NCBI GenBank assembly: GCA_001466705.2
Contig: LATX02000210.1
Location: 310,001 to 374,000 of the forward strand
DNA from: Moniliophthora roreri
Lineage: Eukaryota; Basidiomycota; Agaricomycetes; Agaricales; Marasmiaceae
Reading direction: 5' to 3'
DNA: 64,000 nucleotides
The position numbers and the translations under genes are program-made. Numbering within the stretch: position 1 is the first letter of the stretch; every line of letters begins with the position of its first letter. This document shows, piece by piece, positions 35,233-47,478 of this stretch. The notes beneath the pieces were generated by a model. That model saw only the letters and a list, made by a program, of their open reading frames with translations. It did not search any database and had not been told where the DNA came from.

Positions 35233-36816
35233 TTAGGCTTGATTAGAATCGTCCTTTTGTTTCTCCCTGAGTGTGTCGAAGAAGTTCTTGACGTCGGCCT
35301 CAGCAACGACTTGACCGCCTTCTGCAAACGGTCGCAAGAACTGTACAAGATCCTCACTGACTTTCCTTAGCGCTACCTCGAAAGTGAAAACTCAAAGTCA
35401 CGCACCGCATAGCGTTGAAGGCATGGATACCGTCTATTGCCCGGTCTCGGGGGAGACGAGCCAAGGCGCGCATCCCTAGTTCTTCCAACGACAGTCCTAA
35501 ATGTCACATTTCGAGAAGAGACTAGTGAAATAAAGCAAAAATACATACCGCAGTCAGGGTCGTCGGGCGGTTCATACGTATCTTCTTCTTCTAGGAGGAA
35601 AGCGTTCTCTTGGACCGACGGAATGCACTAGAAAGCATCATGATACTTTTCCGTGTCGTAATTTCTCGAAGAAACTCACTGCGGCGCAACGGCACCAACG
35701 TTGTCTAAAGCCGACAGTCAAAAAAACGTCCCCGCTTCCACGTAAAGACTCGGTACCGTTCCTTAGGTCGTCAAATATCTGCTCGCTCATGGTGTTCGGC
35801 GGTGGAGCGAGGCATGGATCTGATGATGTCGACGGAGATAGGCAACGACGCTTGAGATCCTGTTCATTCAATGCTGAAGGCGAGGCCGTCCGTTTTTGGC
35901 CTTTCATCTCCGGCTCAGAGTGGGTAAATGCATTGATTTCCGGTCCATTGTCGTCATTTGTATTAGCAGGTATCACCTTCCAAGTGTTTGAGGGACTTGC
36001 TTTGATCACCATTAAACAACCAGGAGTTCCTGCGTATTTCTGCAAAATGGGAATCTTGGATACGCATGTATAGCAGACAAATGCGTCATAATCAGTGTCT
36101 CCTAGTAGAGGCGCTGGAAGGCCTGAGGAAGAAGCTTCTGATCGCGTGTCATCGTCAGGACCATCTCGGTTCTCTGTTGCTGGGGTCCCTTCCCGCGAAG
36201 ATGGTCGCTCCCTAAGGTTGCAACACGATTCGTGGAACCAGTCCTGTCATGACAGTAAGTATCACCAACTCAGCCGAACCACAAAGGGCTCATACCTCGC
36301 ACGCCAGACACTGTATCATGGTCTCCTTTTCAGTGTTTGCATCATATGGCCGTCCACAGCGGCAAAACATTCCTTGAAAGTTTTGACTATACTTATTGGA
36401 GACATTGGGCTGCTCCCCACTACTATGCAGACAACATGGATGCGCGATGGAATCGGTAGGGCAGTCACAGCGAAACTGACGTTTTGGGAACCTGATCGTG
36501 GATGGAATGTGTTACCCAGACGAAAGAATATCTACTAATCACGTACAATTCAATTTGTTCATGGTCAGTATGACAAGCTATGGAACAAGCCGAGCAGATT
36601 CCTCGGGACTCGGGGCAAGTTTTGCAGAGATACACCGCTTGCCTTGGAAAAAAAGCGTCATATCAAATTCCGAGGTTAAGACGAAAAGGTACAAGATTTC
36701 AGACCTTATATAGCCAAGTGCATAAGTACATTGTGAAAACTGATGTGGAAGGGCTTCGGAGGCCTCCTGGAGAAGGTCTTGTTGCGATTTAAGATATTCC
36801 ACCAGAGATTCTGACA
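35233..36816 (-). CDS. UBR7: UBR7-like protein (UBR box plus PHD finger)
   Basis: Putative E3 ubiquitin ligase or chromatin reader. ATG 36816 gives MSESLVEYLKSQQDLLQEAS and the UBR box CTYALGYIR, then YLCKTCPEESGLCSAC with ACHTDH and FRCDCPTDSIAHPCC. Next is the PHD-like finger (MFCRCGRPYDANTEKETMIQ, CLACEDWFHESCCNLRERPS) with YDAFVCYTCV. The C-terminal part has GSGDVFLTVGFRQRWCRCAA, YEPPDDPDSG, and the last exon FLRPFAEGGQVVAEADVKNF ending DDSNQA at TAA 35233. Domain order and the DVFLTxGFRxRWCRC block match human UBR7. The gene is head-to-head with the HyuB gene. Confidence 0.9.
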
Positions 36817-37167
36817 TGACGTTTGCAATAGATTCCTGCGACCAACACCGGGTTGAGTTGACAGAAAAGCAAGTAATTCGTGAGAAATTTGAGGAAGAAC
36901 GAGGGTTGTCGAATCTGTTACGGACGCGCAAAGCAAAAGAGTGGGCCAGGGTGCCCGGCAGGGCTGCAACAGTCACGTGTATCTTCCCATGCAAGATTGT
37001 GACGTATTCGATTGTTGTCATCGCGGTGTATCTTCCCAGAGTTCCTCCAGACCATCCTGTGTCCGATACACTGGCTTGGCTGGCTACAACACTCAACAGC
37101 AGTAAAGTCATCGGGAAACCCAATTCCAGCGACGAGGAACCATATCCGAAAACCGCCTGCAACAGCG
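36817..37167. other. bidirectional promoter between UBR7 and HyuB gene
   Basis: 351 bp between two divergent ATGs. Minus-strand frame stays open upstream of the UBR7 ATG to 37195, which I take as chance. No remnant of a HyuA domain was seen on the plus strand here. Confidence 0.5.
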
Positions 37168-39579
37168 ATGTCAAATCAAACGTCTGGAGTATCATCTACC
37201 CCGAAAGGGCCGGATCCCATTCTCCTAACGCTATTCGCGAATCGCTTCATGAGTGTCGCAGAAGCAATGGGTAGATCATTGCAACAGACCTCTATAAGCA
37301 CGAATATCAAGGAGAGGCTAGACTTTTCTTGCGCTCTTTTTGCACCAGACGGGGACCTGGTGGCAAATGCACCATTCATCCCGATACATCTAGGCTCAAT
37401 GAGTTTGTATGATATCAAGATTTCTTGTTTCGAACCCCAATGTTCACGCCCAACTACGCAGCGCCGTGAAGTATCAGATGAAACTGTACGGGAAGGAACT
37501 AAAGGAAGGAGATGTTTTGATGACCAATTCACCTCATGCAGGTGGCTCGTACGTTGCGTATCTCTTTTGGGTGCTTCAAAGAACTCACAATGGCTGTTAT
37601 TCAGTCATCTTCCAGACATAACGATCATTACGCCAGTATTCGATTCCAAAACGAAGGAAATCATTTTCTTCACTGCATCTCGTGGTCATCATGCAGATAT
37701 TGGCGGTATTCTACCTGGTTCGATGCCTCCGACGTCTGTGAACCTATTCGAGGAAGGTGTCGAGATAGTCAGTTTCAAGATCGTGAATCAAGGTGTCTTC
37801 GACCGCGACGGTTTGATCGATTATATGATTGACAAGCCCAGCCAGCATCCAGGATGCTCTGGTTGCAGAAATATCAGAGATGTGGAAAGTGATTTGAAAG
37901 CGGTGCCTTTTTTTCCTCGATTTTGACCTGGGAAAACTTTTCTGACGTCCTTCGATCAGCAAATCGCTGCAAATCACAAGGGGATACAGCTTATCCATGC
38001 CAGTACGCTGTGCAGCACATCCGTCTAGAAAAAGGATTAACCAGCATCATTCAGTTGTCGATGACTACGGCTTAGAAACCGTCCAGAAGTACATGTACCA
38101 CATTCGTTCCAATGCCGAAATGTGTGTGCGGAATCTTTTGAAAGACGTCAGTCGACGTGCGGGTACGAACACCCTGTCGGCCATCGACTACTTGGATGAC
38201 GGTTCTCCTGTAGGTTATCTATTCATCTGACGCCACAACCTGTGACACCTCACTATCTGCACTTCAGATCCAATTAAGGGTGGAAATCAACGACGTCGAA
38301 GGAAGCGCTATTATGGATTTTGAAGGAACAGGAATCGAAGTCCGCGGGAATCTCAATTCTCCCATTTCTGTAGTCCATTCAGCGGTTATCTACTGCATGA
38401 GGTCAATGTTGGACATGGACATTCCTCTAAATGCGGGATGTCTTGTACCTCTTACCAGTACGTGGCTTCTTCATACGGCTCCGCCTTGTTAAGGCAAGAT
38501 CACCTCCCGCATTAAATACTGACCCGTCTGGGACAGTCCGGATCCCCAAGAAGTCATTACTGTCTCCTTCGCGTAGAGCCGCCGTCTGTGGAGGCAACGT
38601 TCTGACTTCTCAGCGAATTGTTGATGTCGTGCTGAAAGCCTTCCATGCATGCGCCGCGAGCCAGGGATGTACCAAGTCAGTCAGAAGTCCTTGTCCTTTT
38701 TGGATTGTTGACTTTTCATCTGCAGCAATCTCACCTTTGGCGCAGGAGGTAAAGACAAGGATGGAATTGCTGTCGCTGGATGGGGCTACTACGAGGTGCG
38801 ATTGTCTCTCGGACTTTGGCCTCCTCCTTCGATTTAACGGCATCTATCATTTGCTCGGTTGCTATCTTTTTGACCCTCTCATTCCACTCAATTTCTTGAC
38901 TTTCGTCATGCGAATCTACGTGCGGATGTATAGACGATCGCTGGCGGTTCTGGCGCAGGGCCAACTTGGCACGGCACTGATGGCGTCCATACTCACATTA
39001 CAAACACACGTATTGGTGATGTCGAAATTCTCGAACGTCGGTACCCCGTGATGATGCATCAGTTTGGTCTTCGCACTGGTTCTGCAGGCGTCGGCAAGTG
39101 GCGCGGCGGAGAGGGTGTAAAGCGTGAGATTGAGTTTCTGGAACCTATGCAGGTGTCGATCCTGTCAGAGGTAAGTTCTGGCCGCGGCGGCGCAGGCGTT
39201 CTGATGGGCTACTTCTTTCCCAAGTTTTCCAACATGCTGATTGCCATTTTCCCTATAGCGTCGAACAAGACAACCTTATGGCATGGAGGGAGGCGGGCCA
39301 GGTGGAATGGGTCGTAACACGTGGATCAAGAGACTTCGACAGGAAGATGGGGATTTCGATGATGACGGAGCTGCCGGCACCAGTGGGACACGAGAAATCA
39401 ACATCGGCGGCAAAGCAACAGTATGGATGGGTAAAGAAGATCGTCTCCTGATAGAAACGCCCGGAGGCGGAGCGTGGGGAGAGCCTGACGGCGGAGCAGT
39501 ACCACTAGCAAAGCATACGAAAGCTTGGGAACCAAGGGGTTCGTTTGCAGAAAGAGCGGCAGCTCAAGCGTCCTTCTGA
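37168..39579 (+). CDS. hydantoinase B / 5-oxoprolinase C-terminal half, without HyuA half
   Basis: In complete 5-oxoprolinases a HyuA (ATP-binding) half precedes this HyuB half; together they hydrolyse 5-oxoproline in the glutathione cycle. Here translation starts [20 protein letters not shown] directly at the HyuB border. Then come [71 protein letters not shown], a long middle region, [20 protein letters not shown] and the C-terminal [19 protein letters not shown]. After it come [20 protein letters not shown] and [10 protein letters not shown], stop 39577-39579. About nine introns splice without breaks, so the half is intact and probably expressed. Upstream space is occupied by the divergent UBR7 gene. 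Confidence 0.88.
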
Positions 39580-40263
39580 TATTCAACCGTCAAATTTCAT
39601 GAAGTGTCATGTTACCTGTGTAATGTATTACTATTTTGTTCACTCAGCAGTTGTTGGATAGAATCTGGCGAGTTAAATTGACTCCGGCACGGAGTAATGT
39701 AGGCTGCTTGCTGTAAGGCCAAAATCTGGGTATGTCAACTGTCTATCGAGATGAAAGGGACGAATAAAGACCGATGCATCGCAGGGCAACCGTATCTTGG
39801 GAGGCAGCACCATGCGATCCTCATGTCAACCTGAGAAGCACTTTGTGTTGATATAGCCGTGACCATAAAAAACTCCGTAAATGTTATCAATTGGGATAGA
39901 TATGTTCAATCAAATGGAACATGACGACTCATCGAGATGCCGTAGGGTATCGCTGTATCACTGCTTGTAGCACGCACGGTAAACCAGCGGCATCCCTAGA
40001 GATACGGCAGGCTACGAAATTCATGACAATGTCCTGGGATAACACCCACTCTTTCCGGAATCTCGTGGCCTGCGAGCAAATGCTAGTCGTGTCATTGATT
40101 CCGTAAATAAAGATAAATGCGAATGATTCAAAAACGTATACAGCAAAGAAAAGTGTCTTTGGGAATGTATACAAATGGGTCTAGAGTGGGAGTAGTAGAA
40201 CAGGGTGTATGCATCTTAGTAAAACGAAAAACATAAGCAGACCAACCTTGAAAGTTTGTTTGG
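39580..40263. other. intergenic stretch between convergent genes
   Basis: 3' regions of the HyuB gene and LAS17. No supported gene or repeat. Confidence 0.5.
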
Positions 40264-41767
40264 TTAGTCCCAGTCGTCATCGTCTTCGTCTTCTTCCTCG
40301 CTGTCATCCCCCATGTTCTTGTTTCTGGCCATCAATGCATCCGCCAGAGCGCTAGCCAAATCACCGCCACCCGCGGCGCCAGCTGCAGCACCGACTGCGG
40401 CACCACCTGCTACTGCCATTGCTGTATTGCCACCGCTGTTGTCAGGACCTCCGGGCAGAGGCGCATTAGGGTCAGTCTTTCGGAGAGAATGAATGCCCTT
40501 TCCTTGGATTGAAGCCAAAAGGTCGGCTCGGCCAGCTTGTGGCGCTGGCATCGCGCTGGGCGTATTCCCAGCTGGCGGAGCTGGGGGTGGTGGCGGCGGA
40601 AGCGCGGCGTTTGTACTCATCGGAGGAGGCGGCGGAGGCGGAGGCGGCGGAGGCGTGTCATTTGTTGTTGCTACTGGTGGTGGAGGTGGTGGTGGTGGTG
40701 GTGGTGGTGGTGGTGGTGGGGGTGCCACAGCACTTGATCTCGCTGGAGGAGGGGGAGGAGCAGCAGGAGCAGTAGCATTTGGTCTGGCTGGAGGAGGAGG
40801 CGGAACTGCGGCATTCGGCCTGGCTGGAGGAGGGGGAGCAGCCGGGGCTTGTCGAGGAGGCGGCTGCGGTGTCGGAAGTGCTCTCTGGGGTGGAGCTGGG
40901 GGGGCGGGCGGAGCGTTTATAGACGATACGCTATTACTGGCGTTGTGAGCTTTACGAGACGGTGGTGGTGGTGGTTTTGGCTTCTTGGCTGCTGGAGCAG
41001 CCTGTTGGGTGCGGACAAAGTCCTTAATGAAGTCCATCTCTTTGGCAATCAACTCTTTGTCGATACCCGAATTCTCCAACTGACCCAGGAGAGCAGTCCA
41101 AGATGGATCTACTCCCTTTGACGTGAACCCAGACTCTGAATCATAGCCCATATGAGCGACGTGCACGAATGAACCAGCTGTTGGTCCCGAAATCATCGAT
41201 TTATCAATCTTGCCACCCTTTGAACCAGACTTCTTCTTCTTCTTCTCCACAGTTGTTTTACCTATCATCCTAGTCAATATCGGATAAGAAATATGCAAAA
41301 TTTCTGTGTACGCACCAGACTTTGCATCCTTCTTTGCACCAACTTTCTTCCAGAATGTCTTTGCTTCCGACTCGTCCGCAAATACAAATCCAATCATGCA
41401 TTCCTGGATGATAATTGTTAAAGTGAATAATGCACCATAAATCAACATCACTCACATCTCCAGCGAAGGAATGAAAATAAGCCCTATCTGCATTATACTC
41501 GAACTCCTTGTACAATTCATGCTCCCAAATGACTCCCCTTGTCCCGCTCAAGTCTACTAGCTTGAAAACGCAAACACCATCCCTGTTATTTCTGACGAGT
41601 GCAAGGGCACCCTGAAGGCCAGCGTACGACCATTCATCTGGCTTTGGGTGGGCATAGTAGATGCGGGCAAGAGTTGCGAAAAAGATCTTGTTGGTTGCGG
41701 GAGAAACGGGGATTGCAGATTTGACTTTTGCTTTATCTTCAGCGCTCAGAGTCGACTGAGAAGGCAT
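40264..41767 (-). CDS. LAS17: Wiskott-Aldrich syndrome protein homolog LAS17/WASP
   Basis: Activates the Arp2/3 complex at endocytic sites and hyphal tips. ATG 41767 (MPSQSTLSAEDKAKVKSAIP) begins a WH1 domain: FFATLARIYYAHPKPDEWSY, VCVFKLVDLSGTRGVIWEHE, then CMIGFVFADESEAKTFWKKV. After two introns there is a basic stretch (TTVEKKKKKSGSKGGK) and a CRIB/GBD-like segment (ISGPTAGSFVHVAHMGYDSE). A long polyproline region for profilin and SH3 binding follows, then a WH2 motif (GRADLLASIQGKGIHSLRK). The acidic tail ends EDDDDWD with the typical penultimate Trp. Stop at 40264. Complete and of normal length. Confidence 0.95.
40674..40723. repeat. (GGT)n trinucleotide tract coding polyproline
   Basis: Near-perfect run of GGT/GGA triplets on the plus strand, read as proline codons by the minus-strand LAS17 gene. 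Likely variable in length between strains. Confidence 0.85.
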
Positions 41768-42492
41768 AGTAAAGAGGTCAAGCTAGATGTTCACCTGATG
41801 ACCGCAGCATCGTATGGCGTGCGACTATTATACCATAAATAATGTCCAGTTAAGCGCTAAATCAGCGCTTAGTGCTGGCTTTTGTCCCCAACTTCTTCCT
41901 TCCGCAATTTTCTGTCACCAGCAGACAACGAAATCATATGAAGATCATTTAGATACGATAGAACTGGTACATAAAGAGATGAGAGCTCCTTACTTGTTCT
42001 TTTTGCACACACTGCACCTATTTCGGGCACCAATCATTTTCATACATCTTAGACGACCACCAGAATCAATATAATTCAGCAGATAACATCCTTGAACGAT
42101 ATAACCAGCTGGGAATCCAGATATGATTATGGTTAGTTGCGAAGATGAAGATGCAGGATACATTTAAGCCTTGAAGCAATCGACCAGGTCCGGATGGCTA
42201 TTCAGAGGTTCTCGTGGAGAGGGGCTCCAAACGTCGGCGAATAGGACTCTGCGATTTTCCTCCATCACTCACGTTCTTCAAGCACTGTCATCGTCGTATG
42301 CTTTTCCGAACTGCTTCGCATATGGTTTCTCGCCACCTGATACATTCCAGCCTTTCCGAAGCTGATGATTGCCGATCTCGAAGACGAGGCCGCAGTATCT
42401 TTGATAAGTTAGTGCCTGGAATACATGTGTGGTTTCTGTTTCTGAGATTAGTTATAACGGGATACTACAGATGATGTCTGCATTACTGTTTC
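41768..42492. other. divergent promoter region of LAS17 and GH92
   Basis: 725 bp. Plus-strand short frames at 42171-42365 and 42214-42474 have no motif. No gene supported. Confidence 0.45.
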
Positions 42493-45400
42493 ATGAAGCT
42501 ATCCTTGATAATTGCATTCGTTGGAACAGTGGAGGCTGTGAACCTCACATCCCTTGCCAATCTCTTCATCGGAACGGCGTCCGGAGCAAATGGAGGCAGC
42601 GGCGGAAACGTCTTTCCAGGCTGGTACCGGGCACGGTCATTGGCAACATTTGAATGACTGAATTCCTCTTTTTGTAGGAGCTGCTATCCCCCATGCCATG
42701 GCAAAGGTGCGAGGGAATCCCCAAACCAGATGTCTGTGGTTTCTCTATTGACTCAGTCGCTAGGTTGGGATCGACGTCAGCACCGCTCCTCGTCAAGCTG
42801 GATACATACACGACAACTCATCTATCACCGGAATCTCTCTAATACACGATGAGGGCACGGGAGGAAACACGAATGGGGGTTACGGTGTTTTTCCATTATT
42901 CCCCCTCATTCACTGTGCATTTGAAAGCTGTCCAGTAGGAATAAGTGCTCGTGCAGCCCTTAGAGCTGCTGGTGCCGACGGTACGCTAGATTCTTAGAAT
43001 TCATGATATACCGACACTTGGTTGTTTCAGCTGCCGCGCCTGGATATTTTACCACCACTTTTGTCAATGGAATCAAGATCGAAGCTACTTCCACTCGACG
43101 AGCTGGATTGATACGGTTTGGCTACCCCTCCGCATCCCTGGCGAACCATATTGTCGTGGACCTCACGAATGATCTGCAACGATCATTCGAAGGCGGGAGC
43201 TTGTCGATAGAAAGTTCAGCAGGTCGGATAAAATTGAGCGGGACTTTTCTGCAGGTGCGTTTTCCGCTTTCGCTTGGGCCGACTCCATAACTCACTGGCG
43301 TTGGATTTAGAGCTACGGGACGGATAATTATACCATCTACGCGTGTTACGACTTTACATCTCCCACTGGAGCCCAGCCTCTCTCCAGATACGGGACATAC
43401 CAATCCGTCAATGCATCAGCGCCTACCACATTCAACATTTCCGCCTCCGTGACCTCTCTCTCCTTCCCGTTTACACCAACGGCATCAAGGATCCAAGCAG
43501 GAGGCCTCTTATCCTTCAGCGCAAGCACCGTCACTACCCGCTTCGGCCTCTCATTCATCAACCTTGACCGGGCATGCTCAAACGCAGAAGAAGAAATCCC
43601 GGATTGGAACTGGGATCAAGTCCAGAAAGACGCAAAGGCGAAATGGGAGGACGCACTGCAGAGGGTTCAGCTTGACAACATAGACCAAGAAGATGCGACT
43701 GTTGTTGAGTTGCTCTATTCTTCGGTACTCTTTTACTTCAGTGATTCTCATTTCATTCCGGCACTGATAAGACTGAACTAGCTCTATCGCACGTCCCTCG
43801 TTCCCGCAAACCTAACAGGCGAAAATCCATATTGGAGCTCCCCGTATCCATTTTATGATGCCCTGTTTTGGTGCGTTCGTGTTTCCTTTTCTTCGTCGTA
43901 CCATTCATGGCTTCGCAGCTCCTGGGACACGTTCCGAACCGTACACCCTTGGCTATCATTGACTTCGCCACGTGAATGGGCAGAAATTGTGAATGCGTAT
44001 GTTGATGGTTGGAGACACACTGGCGAGTTTTTCTTTTGTTTCATTCTTTTCAATTTCTTATCATATAGCGGGCAGGATACATCCCAGAGTGTCGAGCGAA
44101 TACTAAGGCGTGCGTAGGTGTCATTTCCTTGTGTGGATTCGCTAACAACGGTGCAGGGGGTACGTTCAAGGTGGGAGTGATGGGATGCCCATTCTAGGTG
44201 ACTTTGCTGTCAAGTATGGCTCCAGAGCAGAAGAACTCGGCGTACCGATCGAGGATCTGTACCAAGCTTTAGTTGATACAGCTGAGAACACTGTACGTCC
44301 TCTTTCAGTAACTCTGATACCCCAGCTGATTTTGGTTGAAGCCACCGGATTGGTATCGAGGTAAGTCTTCTCAAAGTGACCAGAGCGAGAAGATGACACG
44401 TTACTGGTGGTCAAGTGGGAAGACAAAACACTGCATGGAAAACCTTTGGATTTATCCCCACAGATTGGGTAGATCCCTCTGGAAGTACAGGGCTCGCTAC
44501 AAGGGAGGCGTCCAGAGCATACGAAGTACTCCAACTTTTGCTGGTGTTCGTCTTCCTATTCATATACTCCCGATCTAGTATGCATTGGGCGATTTTGCCG
44601 TCAGACAGACTGCTATAACTCTGGGGAAGTCTACAGAAGAAGTGGATAAATATACTAACAGATCAATGAGTTTTGTCAATATGTGGGATCCCAACCTGGT
44701 GCACGATGGGTTCAAGGGATTCGCGCAGAGAAGGTATCCGGTACGTCGTCAGTCCATTCTATTGCCACAGATAACCGGGGACAACGATGTAGAATGGTAC
44801 ATTTGCGTTCAGCCCTCCCGATGCGTGTTCGCCCGTCGACCCCATCGGACACTCGTGTGCAAGAGGAACGGATAACAATGTTGGGTTTTATGAATGTATG
44901 ACTTTCGGTTGTTTTTACTATGAAAAGCTAGCCTGACCTTGCAGCCTCCTCCTGGGAAATGAGCTTCTTCGCTCCTCACTCCGTCGCAACGCTCATAAGG
45001 CTCATGGGTGGAAATGAGACGTTCGTTCAACGAGTGTACGTGGTATTACTCACTGACCTGTACACTTTAGCTGAACTGTGTCTTTTGTCCACAGAGATCA
45101 CTACTTTTCGAAAGGATACTTCCAGGCAGGGAACGAGCCCTCCTTTGCTATACCCTGGATATATCACTATGCCAATAGACCGGATTTGACTGCATCTCGC
45201 GTCCGACAGATCGTATATAAGAACTTCAATACCGGTATTGGAGGGTGGGTCTTCCCGTTCACCCCTTATTCTTCACGCATCTAAACACATTTGGCTTACA
45301 GTATACCAGGAAACGATGACTCGGGTGCTATGGCCGCTTTATTAACATTCCACCTCCTCGGATTGTATCCTGTTCCAGGGACGAAACAATTGCTCATCGG

Positions 45401-45707
45401 CTCACCTTTTGTTTCATCCTTCACGCTCAAGAATAACGTGTTCGACACGGAGACAAAGTTTACTGTCACGGGCTTTGATCAAGCGACGTTAACGGGGACT
45501 CCACCCAGTGGAAGTCGGTTGTTCGTTAAAAGTGTGACTATCAACGGAGAACCTAGTCCCAGCTTGTGCGTTATTGACTTTGACGTAGTCGTTGGAGGCG
45601 GGGATATTGTCATTCAAGTTGATGGAGATGGAGATGCGGCAAGGACGAGAGGGTGTGGCGGAAAGTTGCCAGATTCGTTGGAAACTGGGGGATTTGGTGG
45701 CTTATAA
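42493..45707 (+). CDS. secreted GH92 alpha-mannosidase
   Basis: Calcium-dependent exo-alpha-1,2-mannosidase family that trims mannans and N-glycans. ATG 42493 gives the signal peptide MKLSLIIAFVGTVEA. The family N-terminus is NLFIGTASGANGGSGGNVFP, then GAAIPHAMAKVGIDVS. Later blocks are DALFCSWDTFRTVHPWLSLT, GGSDGMPILGDFAVKY, ARGTDNNVGFYESSSWEYSF, PSFAIPWIYHYANRPD and GIPGNDDSGAMAALLTFHLL with GLYPVPGT; GNDDSG corresponds to the GNxDxG active-site region. The C-terminus ends SLETGGFGGL with TAA 45705-45707. About ten introns. The first appears to be a GC-AG intron (42620-42677), because only that junction restores FPGAAIP. Confidence 0.92.
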
Positions 45708-45769
45708 TTATGATGCTAACGCATGAATATACAAATATGCATGAATGTCAACTCTCCATGGTCGTATCG

Positions 45770-46140
45770 CTATTGTGGACCCGAACCCTGCTCCGGCTTC
45801 TTAGCATTCAACTCTTCCTGTCTGGCATGTAGCTCCTCTCGGCTCTGTCGTCAGAAGGTCAGTGTTTGGCTTGCACGTGATGTACACGCGACTTACCAAA
45901 GGCTGCTCGAGCTGGCTTGGGTCGGGTACAACAGGCCCTGGGACATCGAAGGGAGCAGGGACAACTGAGGGTTCTTTGGGCTTTGGAGGTGTCAGCAGAG
46001 AGAACGAAAGACAGTTGGAGAGGGAAACGCACGACAGGCTGGATAGTGATGGGGTTCTTGTCCTCACCCTTCTTCTTCCTGTTCTTCCTGTCCTTTATCT
46101 GGGATATCTTTGCTTTGACTCGTTGAATGAGGGTGGACAT
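45770..46140 (-). CDS. small hydrophilic protein, paralog A
   Basis: Three exons. ATG 46140 gives MSTLIQRVKAKISQIKDRKN, then KNPITIQPV spliced to PKEPSVVPAPFDVPGPVVPD, SQLEQPL spliced to SREELHARQEELNAKKPEQG and the stop 45770-45772. About 88 residues, basic start, proline-rich middle, helical end. It shares N-terminus, intron positions, the LEQP word before intron 2 and an EL.ARQ.ELN ending with the gene at 47479-47872, so the two are paralogs. Function unknown; composition resembles small stress-related fungal proteins (inference). Confidence 0.75.
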
Positions 46141-46193
46141 GGTATAAGTAGTTGGGTGGGATTAGAAACGTTAGTCTCTGTCGGAAGGCTCTT

Positions 46194-46217
46194 CTTTATA
46201 GCTCGAGGCAATGACGT
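46194..46217 (-). promoter_or_regulatory. TATA box and TGACGT element of paralog A
   Basis: In gene sense a CTATAAAG box lies about 55 bp before the ATG (46194-46201) and a TGACGT half of a CRE lies at 46212-46217. The same pair precedes the genes at 47872 and 56390. Confidence 0.5.
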
Positions 46218-46224
46218 GAAGCGG

Positions 46225-46680
46225 CTAACTAAAAGAGCTTCCGCTTATTGCAGTGTCGGATGTTGGTATGCAGCTCCGCAGCATTCCGGAGCTCAGCAAA
46301 AGTGTGTCGAGTGAGTGTTGCAGTGTAATAAGCGCTGGATTGACGCTCATGAAAGAGGCCAGATGGCTGTGCATACAACGTGAGTATCGAATCAAATTTA
46401 TCATCTCCTCCATCTTCTTCATATCATCCGAGAGCGAGCATATACGTTCTGCCTCTTCCGCCGCGAGAAGGATCGCTTCGCACGAAGTAGCGGCACCTGC
46501 CCCGGTCAGCAACGTGGCTTCAGACGGCAGACCCCAGCCTTGACACGAGAAATGCAATGATATGCATGGACTGGCTCCACTGGTGACTACCAAATGCAAG
46601 TCACCCAAAGAGGTAACTCGAGAGTATCGCAAAACGTCCGAGTAACTACTTATGTAGAAGTCACGTTTCCGGATCCTCAT
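46225..46680 (-). CDS. hypothetical single-exon frame
   Basis: 151 codons from ATG 46680 (MRIRKRDFYISSYSDVLRYS) to 46225, including LLAAEEAERICSLSDDMKKM and EEMINLIRYSRCMHSHLASF. No family recognised and no splice evidence; it abuts the promoter of paralog A in the same orientation. May be chance. Confidence 0.25.
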   Translation of the reverse strand: MRIRKRDFYISSYSDVLRYSRVTSLGDLHLVVTSGASPCISLHFSCQGWGLPSEATLLTGAGAATSCEAILLAAEEAERICSLSDDMKKMEEMINLIRYSRCMHSHLASFMSVNPALITLQHSLDTLLLSSGMLRSCIPTSDTAISGSSFS

Positions 46681-47478
46681 CCTCCTCGAATGAACTTCTG
46701 CATGCTTCCGAACGAAGTCCGCACGCTGCTCTGTCTATGTTACAGCTTGCCCTCGTCAAGGCTGGTAAGTTGGGTGGAGGAGAGGTTTAAAAACATACTT
46801 CAGCCCCTTGTTTCTGCAATGCTTCCAAGAAGATCTACATAGAGAACTGCGACGTCGGGTACCAGAGAAAAGTTTCAAACCGGCGACTCGAGATCACAAT
46901 CAAGTGTTTTGAAACGGAACGGATTTGCAAATGACTCTGGACTCGTTTGCACCGCTTGAAACGAGTTTCTCTTCGTGGATTGAAAACTTCCCAACCCAAA
47001 ATTCCGTGTTCCATCTTTACTCGCGGGGCCGGAACAACACCTAGGAACGACGATCTATGCTCGTTTCAAAAGGTCAAAATGGTTTTTGAGTCAGGCCTTG
47101 AAATGCCGCTTTGAACCGTACTGCGATCGCCCTCACTTGACCTCGACCATCAATCACCTTGGACCGTTTACAATTCATGCTGCGAAGTCGCTGCTCTAGC
47201 AATTATCCTTCCGGTTTTGTTTGCGACATGCTATCAAGACTTTGGAATGTTTCTAGCTACTCTTTTTACTTGAAGGTTAAAAAACCGCTTCAATCTGAGG
47301 TTTGAAGCCATCCACAACGCTGTACTCAGCAGCTCGCGACTCTAATCTGGCACAGGGGTCTACCGGTGTTGGTCAGGTCAGGAACGCGGTGAAAGATTTA
47401 CGGTATCAACTATACAACAATCCTGTAGTACCACATGATACAATGTGTTAGAATTACAACATGAAGATCGTGTTCAGC
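46681..47478. other. gene-free stretch with repeated GTTTCAA/TTGAAAC words
   Basis: No protein-like frame. Between about 46870 and 47310 the words GTTTCAAA, TTTTGAAACGG, CTTGAAACGAGTTTC, CGTTTCAAAAGG, CCTTGAAATGCCGCTTTGAA and GGTTTGAAGCC recur in both orientations at 30-130 base spacing. Confidence 0.5.

Noticed and set aside
36578..37195. 205-codon minus-strand frame starting at 37195 as a longer UBR7 N-terminus
   Set aside because: The UBR box needs only the part from ATG 36816; the upstream part has no motif and lies in the shared promoter.
40493..40948. Glycine- and valine-rich plus-strand open frames
   Set aside because: Mirror of the polyproline codons of LAS17 on the minus strand; no start context or homology.
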